Shown: positions 26,251 through 34,373 of the stretch, piece after piece
Layout: each line of letters opens with the position of its first letter
How positions within the stretch are numbered: position 1 is the first letter of the stretch
DNA from: [Pseudomonas] carboxydohydrogena
GTDB lineage: Bacteria > Pseudomonadota > Alphaproteobacteria > Rhizobiales > Xanthobacteraceae
Length of the DNA: 64,000 nt
Reading direction: 5' to 3'
NCBI RefSeq assembly: GCF_029030725.1
Contig: NZ_CP113162.1
Location: forward strand, 2,230,501-2,294,500
Position numbers and translations under genes: made by a program
Notes under the pieces: model-generated
What the model was told of the DNA's origin: nothing
Seen by the model: only the letters and a program-made list of their open reading frames with translations
Database searches by the model: none

Positions 26251-27042
26251 ATGATAACGACCGACAAGATGATCGCCCGCAAGGATGGCGCGATCGGCAC
26301 CCTGACCTTCAACAATCCGGCGCGGCATAACGCGGTGTCGCTGGAGATGTGGCAGGCCTGCGCCGGGATCATGAACGATTTCTCCGCCGATCCGGCCATT
26401 CGCGTGATCGTCATCACCGGCGCGGGCGAGAAGGCATTCGTCTCCGGCGCGGATATCTCCAAATTCGCAGAAGAGCGTGCCTCCAACAATGGCGCAGACA
26501 CCTACAACGAAGCTGTCGAGGCGGGTTATGCATCGGTCTACAATTGTCCGAAGCCGACCATCGCCATGATCCGTGGGTATTGCGTCGGCGGAGGCATGGG
26601 CCTTGCGAGCTGCTGCGACATCCGCATCTGCACGGAGAATGCGCGCTTCGCCGTTCCCGCCGCGAAGCTCAGCGTCGGCTACGGCTATCCCGGCGTGAAG
26701 CGGCTGCTCGACATCGTCGGCCCCTCCTTCACCAAGGAAATCTTCTACACCGCGCGGCAGTTCGACGCCGAGGAAGCGCGCATCATGGGATTCGCCAACC
26801 GCGTGGTGCCGAACGATCAGCTTGAGACCTACGTCATGGGCTACGCCACGACCATCGCGGGCAACGCGCCGCTGACCATCGATTCGATCAAGTTCATCGT
26901 CGGCGAGATCGCCAAGGACGAAAGCGCGCGTGACATGGCCAGGTGCGACGCCATGGTGGATGCATGTTTCGCAAGCCACGATTACGAGGAAGGCCGCAAG
27001 GCCTTCATGGAAAAACGCAAGCCGGTCTTCACCGGCAAGTGA
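26251..27042 (+). CDS. Crotonase-fold protein lacking both hydratase glutamates
   Basis: A 263-residue enoyl-CoA hydratase/isomerase superfamily protein with a clear oxyanion-hole region (VSGADISKF) and GGGMGLASCCD. Aligning to rat mitochondrial enoyl-CoA hydratase through GGGxxLAxxCD, the catalytic Glu144 corresponds to Gly117 and Glu164 to Ala137 (PAAKLSVGYG). Both acid/base residues of the hydration reaction are therefore absent. The protein may be an isomerase, hydrolase, decarboxylase or a hydratase with other residues; annotation as plain enoyl-CoA hydratase would be unsafe. It sits between the CoA-transferase and the PLP aldolase in one transcription unit. Confidence 0.88.
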   Translation: MITTDKMIARKDGAIGTLTFNNPARHNAVSLEMWQACAGIMNDFSADPAIRVIVITGAGEKAFVSGADISKFAEERASNNGADTYNEAVEAGYASVYNCPKPTIAMIRGYCVGGGMGLASCCDIRICTENARFAVPAAKLSVGYGYPGVKRLLDIVGPSFTKEIFYTARQFDAEEARIMGFANRVVPNDQLETYVMGYATTIAGNAPLTIDSIKFIVGEIAKDESARDMARCDAMVDACFASHDYEEGRKAFMEKRKPVFTGK

Positions 27043-27052
27043 GGGTGCCAGC

Positions 27053-28153
27053 ATGACAACCCGCCGTCCCGCCGAGCCGGGCATGACCATCGCGCAGATC
27101 CAAACGCCCGCGCTGATCGTCGATCTTGACGCGATGGAGGCCAACATCAAGGCGCTGGCGGCGCGTGTCGCAGCCTATCCCTCCGTGCGCGTCACGCCGC
27201 ATGCCAAGGCGCACAAGAGCGTCGAGATCGCGAAGCGCCAGATGGCGGCGGGCGCCAGCCGCATGTGCTGCCAGAACGTCGCCGAAATCGAAGCGATGGC
27301 GGCAGGCGGAATCGGCAGCCTCCTGCTCTCCAACGAAATCATCGGCGCGGAGAAAGCGAAGCGCCTCGCGCAGGTGGCGCGCACCGCGAAGATCGGCGTT
27401 TGCGTCGATCATGCCGATCAGGTGCAGATACTGGCCGACGCCGCGCGCGAAGCCGGCGTGACCTTCGATGTTCTGATCGAGATCGATGTGGGCATGGGGC
27501 GCTGCGGCGTCACTTCGGCGGACGATGCCGTGACGCTGGCAAAGGAAGTCGCCAAGCACAAGAACCTGCATTTCTCGGGCTTGCAGGCCTATCACGGCAC
27601 CGCGCAGCATCTGCGCCATCCCGAGGAGCGCGTCGCGGCCATCGCCAAGGCGGCCGCCTTCGCACGCGAGACAGCCGATGCGTTGCGCGAAGCAGGCTTT
27701 TCCTGCGACGTCATCGCGGGCGCTGGCACCGGATCGTACGAAAACGAAATGATCAGCGACGTCTATACCGAGCTGCAATGCGGCTCCTATGTGTTCATGG
27801 ACGCCGATTACGGCCGCAACGACACCGCCTACCCGTTCCGCAACGCGCTGTTCGTTCTGGCGAGCGTCATCAGCGCGGCAACTCCTAGCCATGCGGTATG
27901 TGACGCGGGTCTGAAATCCCTTACCGCCGAAAGCGGCCTGCCCGTTGCCTTCGACGCGCCCGGCGTCACCTATATCAAAGCCACTGACGAGCACGGCACG
28001 CTGCAAGTGTCGCCGCAGGCCTCCGTCAAACCGGGCGACAGGCTCAAGCTGATCCCCGGCCATTGCGATCCCACCGTCAACCTGCATGACTGGCTCGTCG
28101 CCTGTCGCGGCGACAAGGTCGAAGCCGTGTGGCCGGTGGCGCGCGGCTGGTAG
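27053..28153 (+). CDS. D-threonine/D-3-hydroxyaspartate aldolase-like PLP enzyme (BhcC family)
   Basis: A 366-residue fold type III (alanine-racemase-like) PLP enzyme. The PLP lysine is Lys52 in VTPHAKAHKS, and the metal pair is His337 and Asp339 in PGHCDPT, as in D-threonine aldolase and eukaryotic-type D-serine dehydratase. In the beta-hydroxyaspartate cycle the homologue BhcC condenses glycine and glyoxylate to 3-hydroxyaspartate. BhcB (dehydratase) and BhcD (reductase) are not beside it, so if it works on hydroxyaspartate it may run in the cleaving direction. D-threonine aldolase or D-serine dehydratase are the alternatives. The ATG at 27053 starts ten bases after the crotonase stop. Confidence 0.85.
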   Translation: MTTRRPAEPGMTIAQIQTPALIVDLDAMEANIKALAARVAAYPSVRVTPHAKAHKSVEIAKRQMAAGASRMCCQNVAEIEAMAAGGIGSLLLSNEIIGAEKAKRLAQVARTAKIGVCVDHADQVQILADAAREAGVTFDVLIEIDVGMGRCGVTSADDAVTLAKEVAKHKNLHFSGLQAYHGTAQHLRHPEERVAAIAKAAAFARETADALREAGFSCDVIAGAGTGSYENEMISDVYTELQCGSYVFMDADYGRNDTAYPFRNALFVLASVISAATPSHAVCDAGLKSLTAESGLPVAFDAPGVTYIKATDEHGTLQVSPQASVKPGDRLKLIPGHCDPTVNLHDWLVACRGDKVEAVWPVARGW

Positions 28154-28171
28154 CGAGGATCGGATCGCGCG

Positions 28172-29428
28172 ATGAAGCCGAGCAATCTTCAGATCGATTC
28201 ATCGCGGTTGTGGCGCGATATCCACGACACCGCCAAATTCGGCGGCACGGCCAAGGGCGGCGTCAAGCGCCTCACGTTGAGCGAAGAAGACAAACAGGTG
28301 CGCGACTGGTTTCGCGACGCTTGTGAGGCGGCGGGCTGCGAGGTGCATGTCGATGCGCTCGGCACCATGTTCGCGATGCGGCCCGGCCGCGACAATACGA
28401 AACTCCCTGTCGGCTTCGGCTCGCATCTCGACACCCAGCCGACCGGCGGCAAGTTCGACGGCGTGCTCGGCACCCTCGCCGCGCTCGAAGTCATCCGCAC
28501 CCTCAACGATGCCGGGATCGAGACCGACGCGCCGCTGTGCATCGTCAACTGGACCAACGAGGAAGGATCGCGCTTCGCGCCCGCGACGATGGCGTCCGCC
28601 GCCTATGCTGGCGAATACGAAACCGAAAACATTCTGGGCCGCCGCGACGCGGATGGCGTTAGCGTGGCGGATGCGCTCGATCGCATCGGCTATCGCGGCA
28701 ATGAGGCAGTCGGCGCGCGCAAATTCGCGGGCTTCGTCGAACTGCACATCGAGCAAGGCCCCCTCCTCGAAGCCGAGAACAAAACCATCGGCGTGGTCGA
28801 ACGCGGCCAGGGCATCGCCTGGTTCGACGGATCGATCACCGGCTTTGCAAGTCACGCCGGCACCACGCCGATGCCGTTGCGGCGCGACGCGCTTCTCGCG
28901 CTCGCAGAACTGGCGCTTGCCGTCGAGCAGGCCGCCCTCGCGCACTGCCCGAATGCGGTGGCGACCATCGGCGAAGCCGGAATCGAGAACGCTTCCCGCA
29001 ATGTCGTGCCGGGCAACATTTATTTCACCATCGATGCACGCAGCGGTGCTACGGATATTCTCGACAGAATGTACGATGCGTTCAGGCAAGCGGTGACGCA
29101 GATCGCCGCGCAGCGCGGCGTCGGGATCGAACTCATTCCGGTCTGGCGCAAGGAGCCGACGGTCTTCGACGCAGGCTTCGTTCAAGCCATCGCGCAAGCG
29201 AGCAACGAGCTTGGCTATACCAGCCGCCGCATCACATCGGGCGCGATTCACGACGCCTGCAATCTCAGCACGGTGATGCCAGCGGCGATGATCTTCGTCC
29301 CCTGCAAGGACGGCATCAGCCACAACGAGCTTGAGGACGCCACACAGGCCGACTGCGCGGCGGGCGCGAACGTGCTGCTTCACACCGTGCTGAAGCTCGC
29401 GGGCATCGCCGGAGAGAATAAGGGTTAG
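28172..29428 (+). CDS. M20 family Zn amidohydrolase (carbamoylase/allantoate type)
   Basis: A 418-residue di-zinc amidohydrolase of the N-carbamoyl-L-amino-acid hydrolase/allantoate amidohydrolase family. Metal ligands are visible as His and Asp in GSHLDTQP, Asp in GKFDGVLG, Glu in NEEGSRF, His in ELHIEQGP and the late His in GISHNELE. The dimerisation/substrate segment SHAGTTPMPLRRD and SGAIHDACNLS also fit. Members hydrolyse N-carbamoyl amino acids, allantoate, ureidoglycolate or ureidoglycine; the last two yield glyoxylate, which would suit this island. Its stop overlaps the stop of the convergent next gene. Confidence 0.9.
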   Translation: MKPSNLQIDSSRLWRDIHDTAKFGGTAKGGVKRLTLSEEDKQVRDWFRDACEAAGCEVHVDALGTMFAMRPGRDNTKLPVGFGSHLDTQPTGGKFDGVLGTLAALEVIRTLNDAGIETDAPLCIVNWTNEEGSRFAPATMASAAYAGEYETENILGRRDADGVSVADALDRIGYRGNEAVGARKFAGFVELHIEQGPLLEAENKTIGVVERGQGIAWFDGSITGFASHAGTTPMPLRRDALLALAELALAVEQAALAHCPNAVATIGEAGIENASRNVVPGNIYFTIDARSGATDILDRMYDAFRQAVTQIAAQRGVGIELIPVWRKEPTVFDAGFVQAIAQASNELGYTSRRITSGAIHDACNLSTVMPAAMIFVPCKDGISHNELEDATQADCAAGANVLLHTVLKLAGIAGENKG

Positions 29429-30045
29429 TTCGCGCTCGGCAATTGCGTGCCGAGCCCCGCGAGCCGCATCAATGACTGGATCTGGCTTTTCTGGTCCGCC
29501 CGCAATTGCGCGAGGAACGGCCCGGCCGCCGCCATCAGCCGTTTCACCGATTCATTATCGGCATCCATTGATGAGGGCTGGCGACGGGTCACATGCATCG
29601 CCGAGATCACGTCGCGCAACGCGCTTTCCACCGGCGGCCAGTATTTCTCCTGCGTGGCGGTCAGCTTCAGGCGTGCCTTGATCGCCGCGATTTGCTGGTC
29701 GTCGAGAAGCGCCGTCGTCGGCCGGGCCGGCGGCGGCGCGGGTGCGACCACCGAAGCCACCATGAACTGCCGTGCGGTATCGAGAAACATGCTGACGCTT
29801 GGCTTCGGCGGCGGCGGGGGTGCGGCAAGACGGTCCGCCTTGATCTCGGCGGTTGAGCGCACCGGCCAAGGTTCGGGTCCCGGCTCGGGATTCGGCCCGG
29901 AATCGGCTTTGCGCTCCGCCACGGCAGCGGGTTCAAGCGCCGCCTCGGAGCCGCCGAAACCATCGATCACGACGATCGTGGCAACCGCCGCCGCAGCGCC
30001 GACCAGGCCAGCTATCGCGATGTAGGGGGCCCAGGCCCGCACCAT
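29425..30045 (-). CDS. Hypothetical membrane-anchored protein with LTxxQ motif
   Basis: A 206-residue protein with one N-terminal transmembrane segment (IAIAGLVGAAAAVATIVVI, about 9-27), then a Pro/Glu/Ala-rich linker and a helical C-terminal domain containing LKLTATQEKYWPPVESALRDV (in pieces). The LTATQ matches the LTxxQ signature of Spy/CpxP-like periplasmic proteins, but the rest is not close enough to name. It should face the periplasm. The stop codon overlaps that of the M20 hydrolase gene on the other strand (TTAG at 29425-29428). Confidence 0.65.
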   Translation of the reverse strand: MVRAWAPYIAIAGLVGAAAAVATIVVIDGFGGSEAALEPAAVAERKADSGPNPEPGPEPWPVRSTAEIKADRLAAPPPPPKPSVSMFLDTARQFMVASVVAPAPPPARPTTALLDDQQIAAIKARLKLTATQEKYWPPVESALRDVISAMHVTRRQPSSMDADNESVKRLMAAAGPFLAQLRADQKSQIQSLMRLAGLGTQLPSAN

Positions 30046-30241
30046 TCACTCCATGTCCGAGGTCGCCGGGTAACCATTCAAATATGGCACCCTCGTGCCG
30101 CCTGCCGAAGCCCGCAGCATCCCGCCAAACCGGGTTTTCCGCGATTCGGCCTTCGCCTCCAACCAATTGCGGCCTCATGCGGCGGAGGGTTCCGGGTTAA
30201 ACCTATCAGGCTTTCCGGCCATCAGACGCAAGAGAAGCCCA

Positions 30242-31552
30242 ATGCCCCAGACCTCGATTAGCTTACCCCGTATTGTCATCATCGGCGGCGGCGCGGGCGG
30301 CCTCGAACTCGCCACCCGTCTCGGCCACAGCCTCGGGCGAAAACGCGCCCATATCCTGCTGGCGGACCGCAATCCCTCCCATCTGTGGAAACCCCGCCTG
30401 CACGAGGTCGCGGCCGGCCTGATCGGAAGCGGCGACGACGAAACCAACTATCTCGCCCATGGCTGCGTGCACGGGTTCGATTTCGCCCTCGGCAGCCTGC
30501 TGTCGATCGATCCGGCAAACAGGACCGTGACGCTAGACCGCGTGCTGAGCGCGGCGGACGACACCGAGGTGCTGGGCGAGCGCACGTTCCCCTACGACAC
30601 GCTGGTGCTGGCACTCGGCAGCCGGGTGAACGATTTCGGCATTCCCGGTGTTCTCGAATACTGCCACATGCTCGATAGCCCGGCGCAAGCGCTGAAGTTG
30701 CAACGCGCGTTCCTGGAATCGGCGATCCAGGTCGGCGCGGGCCGGCTCGACAGGGTCCGCGTCGGCATCGTCGGCGCGGGCGCCACCGGCGTCGAACTCG
30801 CCGCCGAGCTTTACCATGCGGTTCATGCGATGGAGCGCTGGGGCGGCCTCGGCGCCAGCGGCAAGCTCGACATCACGCTGGTCGACATGGCCTCGCGCAT
30901 CCTGCCCGCCATCGACCCCAAGACCTCCCGCCACGCCACCAAGGTGCTGGACAAGCTCGGGGTCCGCATTCTGCTCGGGGAAAGCGTCGAGCGGGTCACG
31001 GCCGACGCCCTGCACCTCAAGAGCGGAGCCACCGTACCCTGCGAGATCAAGGTCTGGGCATCCGGCGTATCGGGACACGATACCGTCGCAGGATTGAAGG
31101 GCCTGTCGCTGACGCCGGGCAACCGGATCGAGGTCGATGACCACCTCGCCTGCAAAGGCATGACCGATGTCTTCGCGATAGGAGACTGCGCTGCCGCGCC
31201 AGCCCATGGCGGCAATTCCCTCGTGCCCCCGACCGCGCAGGTGGCGCATCAGGAGGCTGCCTATCTCGCAAGGCTCATTGAGCGCCGCCTGTCCGGCCAC
31301 AGCATCGGCCCGTTCAAATACCGGCCGCGCGGCACGCTGGTATCACTCGGAGAAGGCGGTGCGGCGGGTGAATTCCCGACGTTCAGGTACAGCCAGTCGA
31401 TCTTTCCGGCCAACGGAAGCCTCGCCAAGGTGCTGTATGTCTCGCTCTATCACATGCACCGCGTCGCCCTGCACGGCTGGCTGCGGGCTGCGGCGCTATT
31501 CGTGGCCGACAGGCTGCGGCGCACCACTTTGCCGCCAGTTAAGCTGCACTAG
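30242..31552 (+). CDS. ndh: Type II NADH dehydrogenase (NDH-2)
   Basis: A 436-residue single-subunit FAD NADH:quinone oxidoreductase that transfers electrons without pumping protons. It has the FAD site IVIIGGGAGGLELATRLG at the N-terminus, the NADH site VGIVGAGATGVELAAEL in the middle, DVFAIGDCA as the second FAD contact, and the AQVAHQEA helix that contacts quinone. A C-terminal amphipathic region (about 390-436) would bind the membrane. ATG 30242 is preceded by AGAGAAG. It diverges from the hypothetical LTxxQ gene. Confidence 0.93.
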   Translation: MPQTSISLPRIVIIGGGAGGLELATRLGHSLGRKRAHILLADRNPSHLWKPRLHEVAAGLIGSGDDETNYLAHGCVHGFDFALGSLLSIDPANRTVTLDRVLSAADDTEVLGERTFPYDTLVLALGSRVNDFGIPGVLEYCHMLDSPAQALKLQRAFLESAIQVGAGRLDRVRVGIVGAGATGVELAAELYHAVHAMERWGGLGASGKLDITLVDMASRILPAIDPKTSRHATKVLDKLGVRILLGESVERVTADALHLKSGATVPCEIKVWASGVSGHDTVAGLKGLSLTPGNRIEVDDHLACKGMTDVFAIGDCAAAPAHGGNSLVPPTAQVAHQEAAYLARLIERRLSGHSIGPFKYRPRGTLVSLGEGGAAGEFPTFRYSQSIFPANGSLAKVLYVSLYHMHRVALHGWLRAAALFVADRLRRTTLPPVKLH

Positions 31553-31565
31553 GTCGGCAATTGCG

Positions 31566-31772
31566 CTAGGCCCGGTGCTCCCCGGAAGCCTCGTGCAACT
31601 CGCGCATATAGGCCAGCCCCTGCACGGCCAGACGCTGGCCGTCGTGCTGGCCTTCCGCGGTCAGTTTATCGAGATAATCGGTCAGCTTGATGCGCGAGGC
31701 TTCAAGCTCAGCTTGATCCACGCTGCGCATCATGGCGAAGGTCGTCATCACACGGTCGATCACATCATCCAT
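31566..31772 (-). CDS. Small acidic hypothetical protein
   Basis: A 68-residue protein predicted to be two amphipathic helices (VIDRVMTTFAMMRSVDQAELE and LTDYLDKLTAEGQ in pieces) with no signal peptide. GAGG stands 6 bases before the ATG at 31772, and the codon third positions are GC-rich as in neighbouring genes, which supports it as real. I do not recognise a family. Confidence 0.6.
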   Translation of the reverse strand: MDDVIDRVMTTFAMMRSVDQAELEASRIKLTDYLDKLTAEGQHDGQRLAVQGLAYMRELHEASGEHRA

Positions 31773-31867
31773 GGCAAGCCTCGCTGTTGGAAAGCGTTTG
31801 GCATACCAACCCTTCGAAGGTGGAAAAGTTCCCGTTTTGCAACTCGCCAGCAGCCGCCATTCCGGTC

Positions 31868-32749
31868 TTATGACTTGAAAGCCGCCGCCACCGCCTCGCC
31901 GACCGCCGCCACCGCATCGTTGCGTTCATCCGCCGATGCGGCGGTTTGCGTCAGATACACCGCGACGATGATCGGCGTTGCATCGGGCCGCCACAGAATG
32001 CCGACATCGTTGGTGGAGCCGCGTTCCCCGCTTCCGGTCTTGTCTCCGACCCGCCAACTCGCAGGGAGCCGGGCGCGCAAACGCGTATCGCCTGTCTTGT
32101 TCGCGAGAAGCCATGCCCTCAACTGCTCCGACGATGCCTTTTCCAACGCTCCTCGGAACATCAGCTTGCGCAAATTCTCCGCCATAGCGGCAGGCGCCGT
32201 GGTGTCGCGCGGATCGCCCGGCGTGGCCTCGTTCAATGCCGTTTCAGTGCGGTCGAGCCGGGTTATGGGATCGCCCAATCCGCGCGCGAACGCCGTGACG
32301 CCGGATGGGCCGCCTATCATACCGAGCATGAGATTACCGGCCGTGTTGTCGCTGAGCGTGATCGCCGCCTCGCACAGTTCGGCGACGGTCATGCCGCTCT
32401 CTATATGTTTCGAAGTGGCGGGAGAATAAGTGACGAGATCGCTCTTTGAGAAACGCACGCGACGGTCGAGCGTCTCCCGCCCCTGCTCGACCCGCTTGAG
32501 GATCGCGGCGGCCGCCATCAGCTTGAACGTGCTGCACATCGGGAAGCGTTCGTCCCCCCGATAGCCGAAACGGCGATCCGATCCGGTATCGAGTACGGCG
32601 ACGCCGAGTCTGCCTTTCACGTTGCCTTCGATGCTGGCGATCTTCTCCTTCATATCCAGTGGCGATTGCGCAAAGGCTGCGCGCGATGAACCCCTCGCCC
32701 CAAGCGAGATAACCGTTCCGATCAGAAAAGTGCGCCGTGTCGTCATCAT
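31868..32749 (-). CDS. Class A beta-lactamase with Tat signal
   Basis: A 293-residue serine beta-lactamase. The catalytic set is complete: Ser73-Thr-Phe-Lys76, Ser133-Asp-Asn135, Glu169 with Asn173 in ETALNEATPGD, and Lys237-Thr-Gly239. Using the standard numbering, the residue before the active serine is Cys (Cys69) and the position after KTGS is Gly, so the Cys69-Cys238 disulfide of KPC/SME-type carbapenemases is absent; the pattern CSTFK...KTGSG is nearer to CTX-M/PER-like and environmental enzymes. The N-terminus TTRRTFLIGTVISLGA is a twin-arginine signal ending near AFAQ. No AmpR-type regulator is attached. Confidence 0.95.
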   Translation of the reverse strand: MMTTRRTFLIGTVISLGARGSSRAAFAQSPLDMKEKIASIEGNVKGRLGVAVLDTGSDRRFGYRGDERFPMCSTFKLMAAAAILKRVEQGRETLDRRVRFSKSDLVTYSPATSKHIESGMTVAELCEAAITLSDNTAGNLMLGMIGGPSGVTAFARGLGDPITRLDRTETALNEATPGDPRDTTAPAAMAENLRKLMFRGALEKASSEQLRAWLLANKTGDTRLRARLPASWRVGDKTGSGERGSTNDVGILWRPDATPIIVAVYLTQTAASADERNDAVAAVGEAVAAAFKS

Positions 32750-32770
32750 CCCTCGGACTGGTACGCCAAT

Positions 32771-32804
32771 AAAAAAGCCAGGGCAGCTCGCGCTGTCCTG
32801 GCTT
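32771..32804 (-). terminator. Intrinsic terminator of the oxlT operon
   Basis: AAGCCAGGGCAGC (32775-32787) pairs with GCTGTCCTGGCTT (32792-32804) around a 4-base loop with a single G-T wobble. Read on the minus strand it is followed by TTTTTTATT. It ends the transcript of the antiporter and its small companion gene. Confidence 0.88.
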
Positions 32805-32846
32805 AGGAAAGCCGTCAGATACGGCTTTCGGATGGCAACGGTGAAG

Positions 32847-32972
32847 TTACTGGAACAACTTCATCGCATTGATCAGCGTCTGGGTCACGCCGGCAATCAG
32901 CGGAATGCCGACGAAGCCCCAAGCGATAATGAGTTGCAGCGGAGACGTTCCGCCTTCTTGCGTGGTCTGCAT
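32847..32972 (-). CDS. MFS transporter small companion protein (41 residues)
   Basis: A 41-residue open frame with ATG at 32972 and AGGAGA 8 bases upstream. It starts MQTTQEGG, then has one transmembrane helix (LIIAWGFVGIPLIAGVTQTL) and ends INAMKLFQ. It lies 12 bases after the antiporter gene and just before the shared terminator. Short one-helix proteins of this type occur next to oxalate/formate-type MFS carriers in related bacteria, where they are annotated as a small transporter subunit; that recollection and the gene order are my basis. Its role has not been shown as far as I know. Confidence 0.8.
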   Translation of the reverse strand: MQTTQEGGTSPLQLIIAWGFVGIPLIAGVTQTLINAMKLFQ

Positions 32973-32984
32973 GACAATCTCTCC

Positions 32985-34373
32985 TTATGCCTTGGCGCTA
33001 GCCAGCGTGTTGACAGCGGTACCCGGCTTGTCTCCCACCATGTGGTAGCGGGAATGCACCGCCTTGACCAAAAGGTTGCAGATGAAGCCGATCACCAGCA
33101 GACCTGCCATGATGTACATGGTGTTGTTGTAGGCCTGCGCTTTCGGAACGCCATGAGTGATGTTGTACTCGCGGAGATAGTTGACGATCACCGGACCGAA
33201 GATGCCGGCCATCGACCAGGCAGTCAGCAACAGGCCGTGGATAGCGCCGACATACCGGACGCCGAACATGTCCTTGAGATAGGCCGGCACCGTCGAGAAG
33301 CCACCGCCGTACATCGAGATGATGACGAGGAAGCAGCAGACGAACAGCACGACGTTTCCGGACAGACCGGCGTAAGGCACGGTGCAGTACAGGATGAAGC
33401 CGAGCACCATGAACACGAAGTAGGTGTTCCGCCGGCCGATGTAGTCCGACAGCGATGCCCAGCAGAACCGGCCACCCATGTTGAACAAGCTCATCAGACC
33501 GACAAAGCCCGCAGCGGCAACCGGCGTGATGTGACCCGGGAACATTTCCTGGCTCATCGCCGAAGCCTGACCGAGCACGCCGATGCCGGCGGTCACGTTC
33601 AAGCACAACACCCACCAGATCAGCCAGAACTGAGGGGTCTTGACAGCGTCGTAAACGAACACGTCATTGCGGGTAATCATCTTGTTCGTGGTCGCCGGTG
33701 GCACGTAACCCTCTGGCATCCAGCCCGCCGGCGGGACGCGCACGATGATCGAGCCGACGATCATGAAGCAGAAATACACCGCGCCCAAAATGACGAAGGT
33801 TTCCATGACACCGATGTGCGTCGGCGTATTGAACTTGCTCATCAGCCAGACCGAGAGCGGCGAGGCAATGAAAGCGCCGCCACCGAATCCCATGATGGCC
33901 ATACCCGTGGCCATGCCGGGACGATCCGGGAACCACTTGATCAGCGTCGAGACCGGCGAAATGTAGCCGATGCCGAGCGCGATGCCGCCGAGCACGCCGT
34001 AGCCGAGATAGATCAGCCACAGGGCATGGAGATACACACCGATCGCCGACAGGAAGAAGCCACCGGCCCAGCAGCAGGCCGCCGTGAACATCGCCTTGCG
34101 CGGGCCGCCTTCCTCGACCCAGCGGCCGAACACCGCCGAGGAAACGCCAAGGAAGAAAATCGCGAGCGAGAAAATCCAGCCGAGCTCGGTGAGTTTCCAA
34201 TCGCCCGGCGCCGATTGCGTGATGCCGATCAGCTTGGTCATCGGCAGGTTGAACACGCTGTAGGCGTAAGCCTGACCGATACAGAGATGAACGCACAGCG
34301 CCGCTGGCGGAACCATCCACCGGCTGAAGCCGGGTTTCGCGACCGTGTTCTCACGGTCTAAAAATGAAGCCAT
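32985..34373 (-). CDS. oxlT: MFS antiporter, oxalate/formate (OxlT) family
   Basis: A 462-residue, 12-helix major facilitator. The first helix carries CIGQAYAYSVFNLPM, and GYGVLGGIALGIGYISP and SLFNMGGRFCWASLSDYIGRR are family blocks. OxlT-type carriers exchange oxalate for formate or move related monocarboxylates such as lactate, so the name is a family label. The ATG at 34373 is preceded by GGGGAGA. It forms an operon with the 41-residue companion. The neighbouring molybdenum-cofactor genes would serve a formate dehydrogenase that consumes formate. Confidence 0.85.
   Translation of the reverse strand: MASFLDRENTVAKPGFSRWMVPPAALCVHLCIGQAYAYSVFNLPMTKLIGITQSAPGDWKLTELGWIFSLAIFFLGVSSAVFGRWVEEGGPRKAMFTAACCWAGGFFLSAIGVYLHALWLIYLGYGVLGGIALGIGYISPVSTLIKWFPDRPGMATGMAIMGFGGGAFIASPLSVWLMSKFNTPTHIGVMETFVILGAVYFCFMIVGSIIVRVPPAGWMPEGYVPPATTNKMITRNDVFVYDAVKTPQFWLIWWVLCLNVTAGIGVLGQASAMSQEMFPGHITPVAAAGFVGLMSLFNMGGRFCWASLSDYIGRRNTYFVFMVLGFILYCTVPYAGLSGNVVLFVCCFLVIISMYGGGFSTVPAYLKDMFGVRYVGAIHGLLLTAWSMAGIFGPVIVNYLREYNITHGVPKAQAYNNTMYIMAGLLVIGFICNLLVKAVHSRYHMVGDKPGTAVNTLASAKA

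Noticed and set aside
27053-29428. A complete beta-hydroxyaspartate cycle operon
   Set aside because: Only BhcA-like and BhcC-like genes are found; the dehydratase and iminosuccinate reductase genes are absent and the regulator is GntR, not IclR-like BhcR.
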